Below, one piece after another: positions 5,673 through 5,793 of a stretch of DNA of 5,793 nucleotides; position 1 is the first letter of the stretch, and the number at the start of each line of letters is the position of its first letter. A model generated the notes under the pieces. It did no database searches and was not told the DNA's origin. It saw only the letters and a list, made by a program, of their open reading frames with translations. A program made the position numbers and the translations under genes. The DNA is from Acidobacteriota bacterium. GTDB taxonomy: Bacteria; Acidobacteriota; UBA6911; RPQK01; JADFOI01. The DNA is taken from assembly GCA_030624355.1 (NCBI GenBank), contig JAUXKG010000178.1, forward strand, positions 1 through 5,793, given 5' to 3'.

Positions 5673-5793
5673 ATGAATCGCATCGTCGTTGTGTTTCTGG
5701 CAGGCATATTTGTCCTGGTCCCCGTGGGATTCAGATCCGCTCAGGCCTTTGCCCAGCGCGCGCCTGCTGCTCCCGCACCGCACCCGTCGACAC
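5673..5793 (+). CDS. Secreted protein of unknown function, 3'-truncated
   Basis: Only the first 40 codons are in the window, with no stop before the edge. The N-terminus reads MNRIVVVFLAG, then a hydrophobic core to about residue 18, then RSAQAFAQ and an Ala/Pro-rich stretch. This is a standard Sec signal peptide with a likely cut after AQA or AFA, so the product is periplasmic, outer-membrane or secreted. It follows the cytochrome gene by 86 bases on the same strand and has a very good ribosome binding site, which suggests the same operon. Too little is visible to name a family; given its neighbours, another periplasmic redox or binding component is possible but is a guess. Confidence 0.75.
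   Translation, partial: MNRIVVVFLAGIFVLVPVGFRSAQAFAQRAPAAPAPHPST

Overview
This 5.8-kb window is moderately GC-rich bacterial DNA, with every gene on the + strand. It comes from a Gram-negative-type cell: it encodes a TRAP transporter permease, a flavoprotein with a twin-arginine (Tat) signal, a secreted c-type cytochrome and one more secreted protein. Strong Shine-Dalgarno sequences precede several genes. I cannot assign a phylum from the sequence alone; Pseudomonadota and Acidobacteriota would both fit.

Layout. (1) 1-1783: 3' part of a fused 4TM/12TM TRAP transporter permease, cut by the window's left edge. (2) 1768-1941: a 174-bp MITE-like element with 15-bp terminal inverted repeats (14/15 match), flanked by a 4-bp direct repeat CTGG. 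It sits exactly at the 3' end of the permease gene and supplies its present stop codon. (3) 2040-3119: a long, divergent member of the beta-keto acid cleavage enzyme (BKACE, DUF849) family. (4) 3227-4801: a Tat-exported FAD-dependent dehydrogenase/reductase of the fumarate reductase/tricarballylate dehydrogenase superfamily. (5) 4798-5586: a secreted monoheme cytochrome c with a beta-rich C-terminal domain, overlapping the flavoprotein stop by ATGA. (6) 5673 to the right edge: the first 40 codons of another secreted protein. There are no RNA genes and no CRISPR array that I can see. The non-coding gaps are all shorter than 300 bases once the MITE is counted.

How the genes may work together (inference). 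The flavoprotein and cytochrome look like a two-protein periplasmic redox enzyme, the flavoprotein acting on a small organic acid and the cytochrome passing electrons. The TRAP permease would import a carboxylate, and the BKACE would cleave a beta-keto acid in the cytoplasm. Together this suggests a dedicated uptake and degradation locus for an unidentified organic acid.

The clearest sequence-level result is the MITE insertion. Removing the element and one CTGG copy restores an ancestral permease end (Ser-Gly-Glu-stop), so the insertion swapped the last residue and stop codon without harming the gene.
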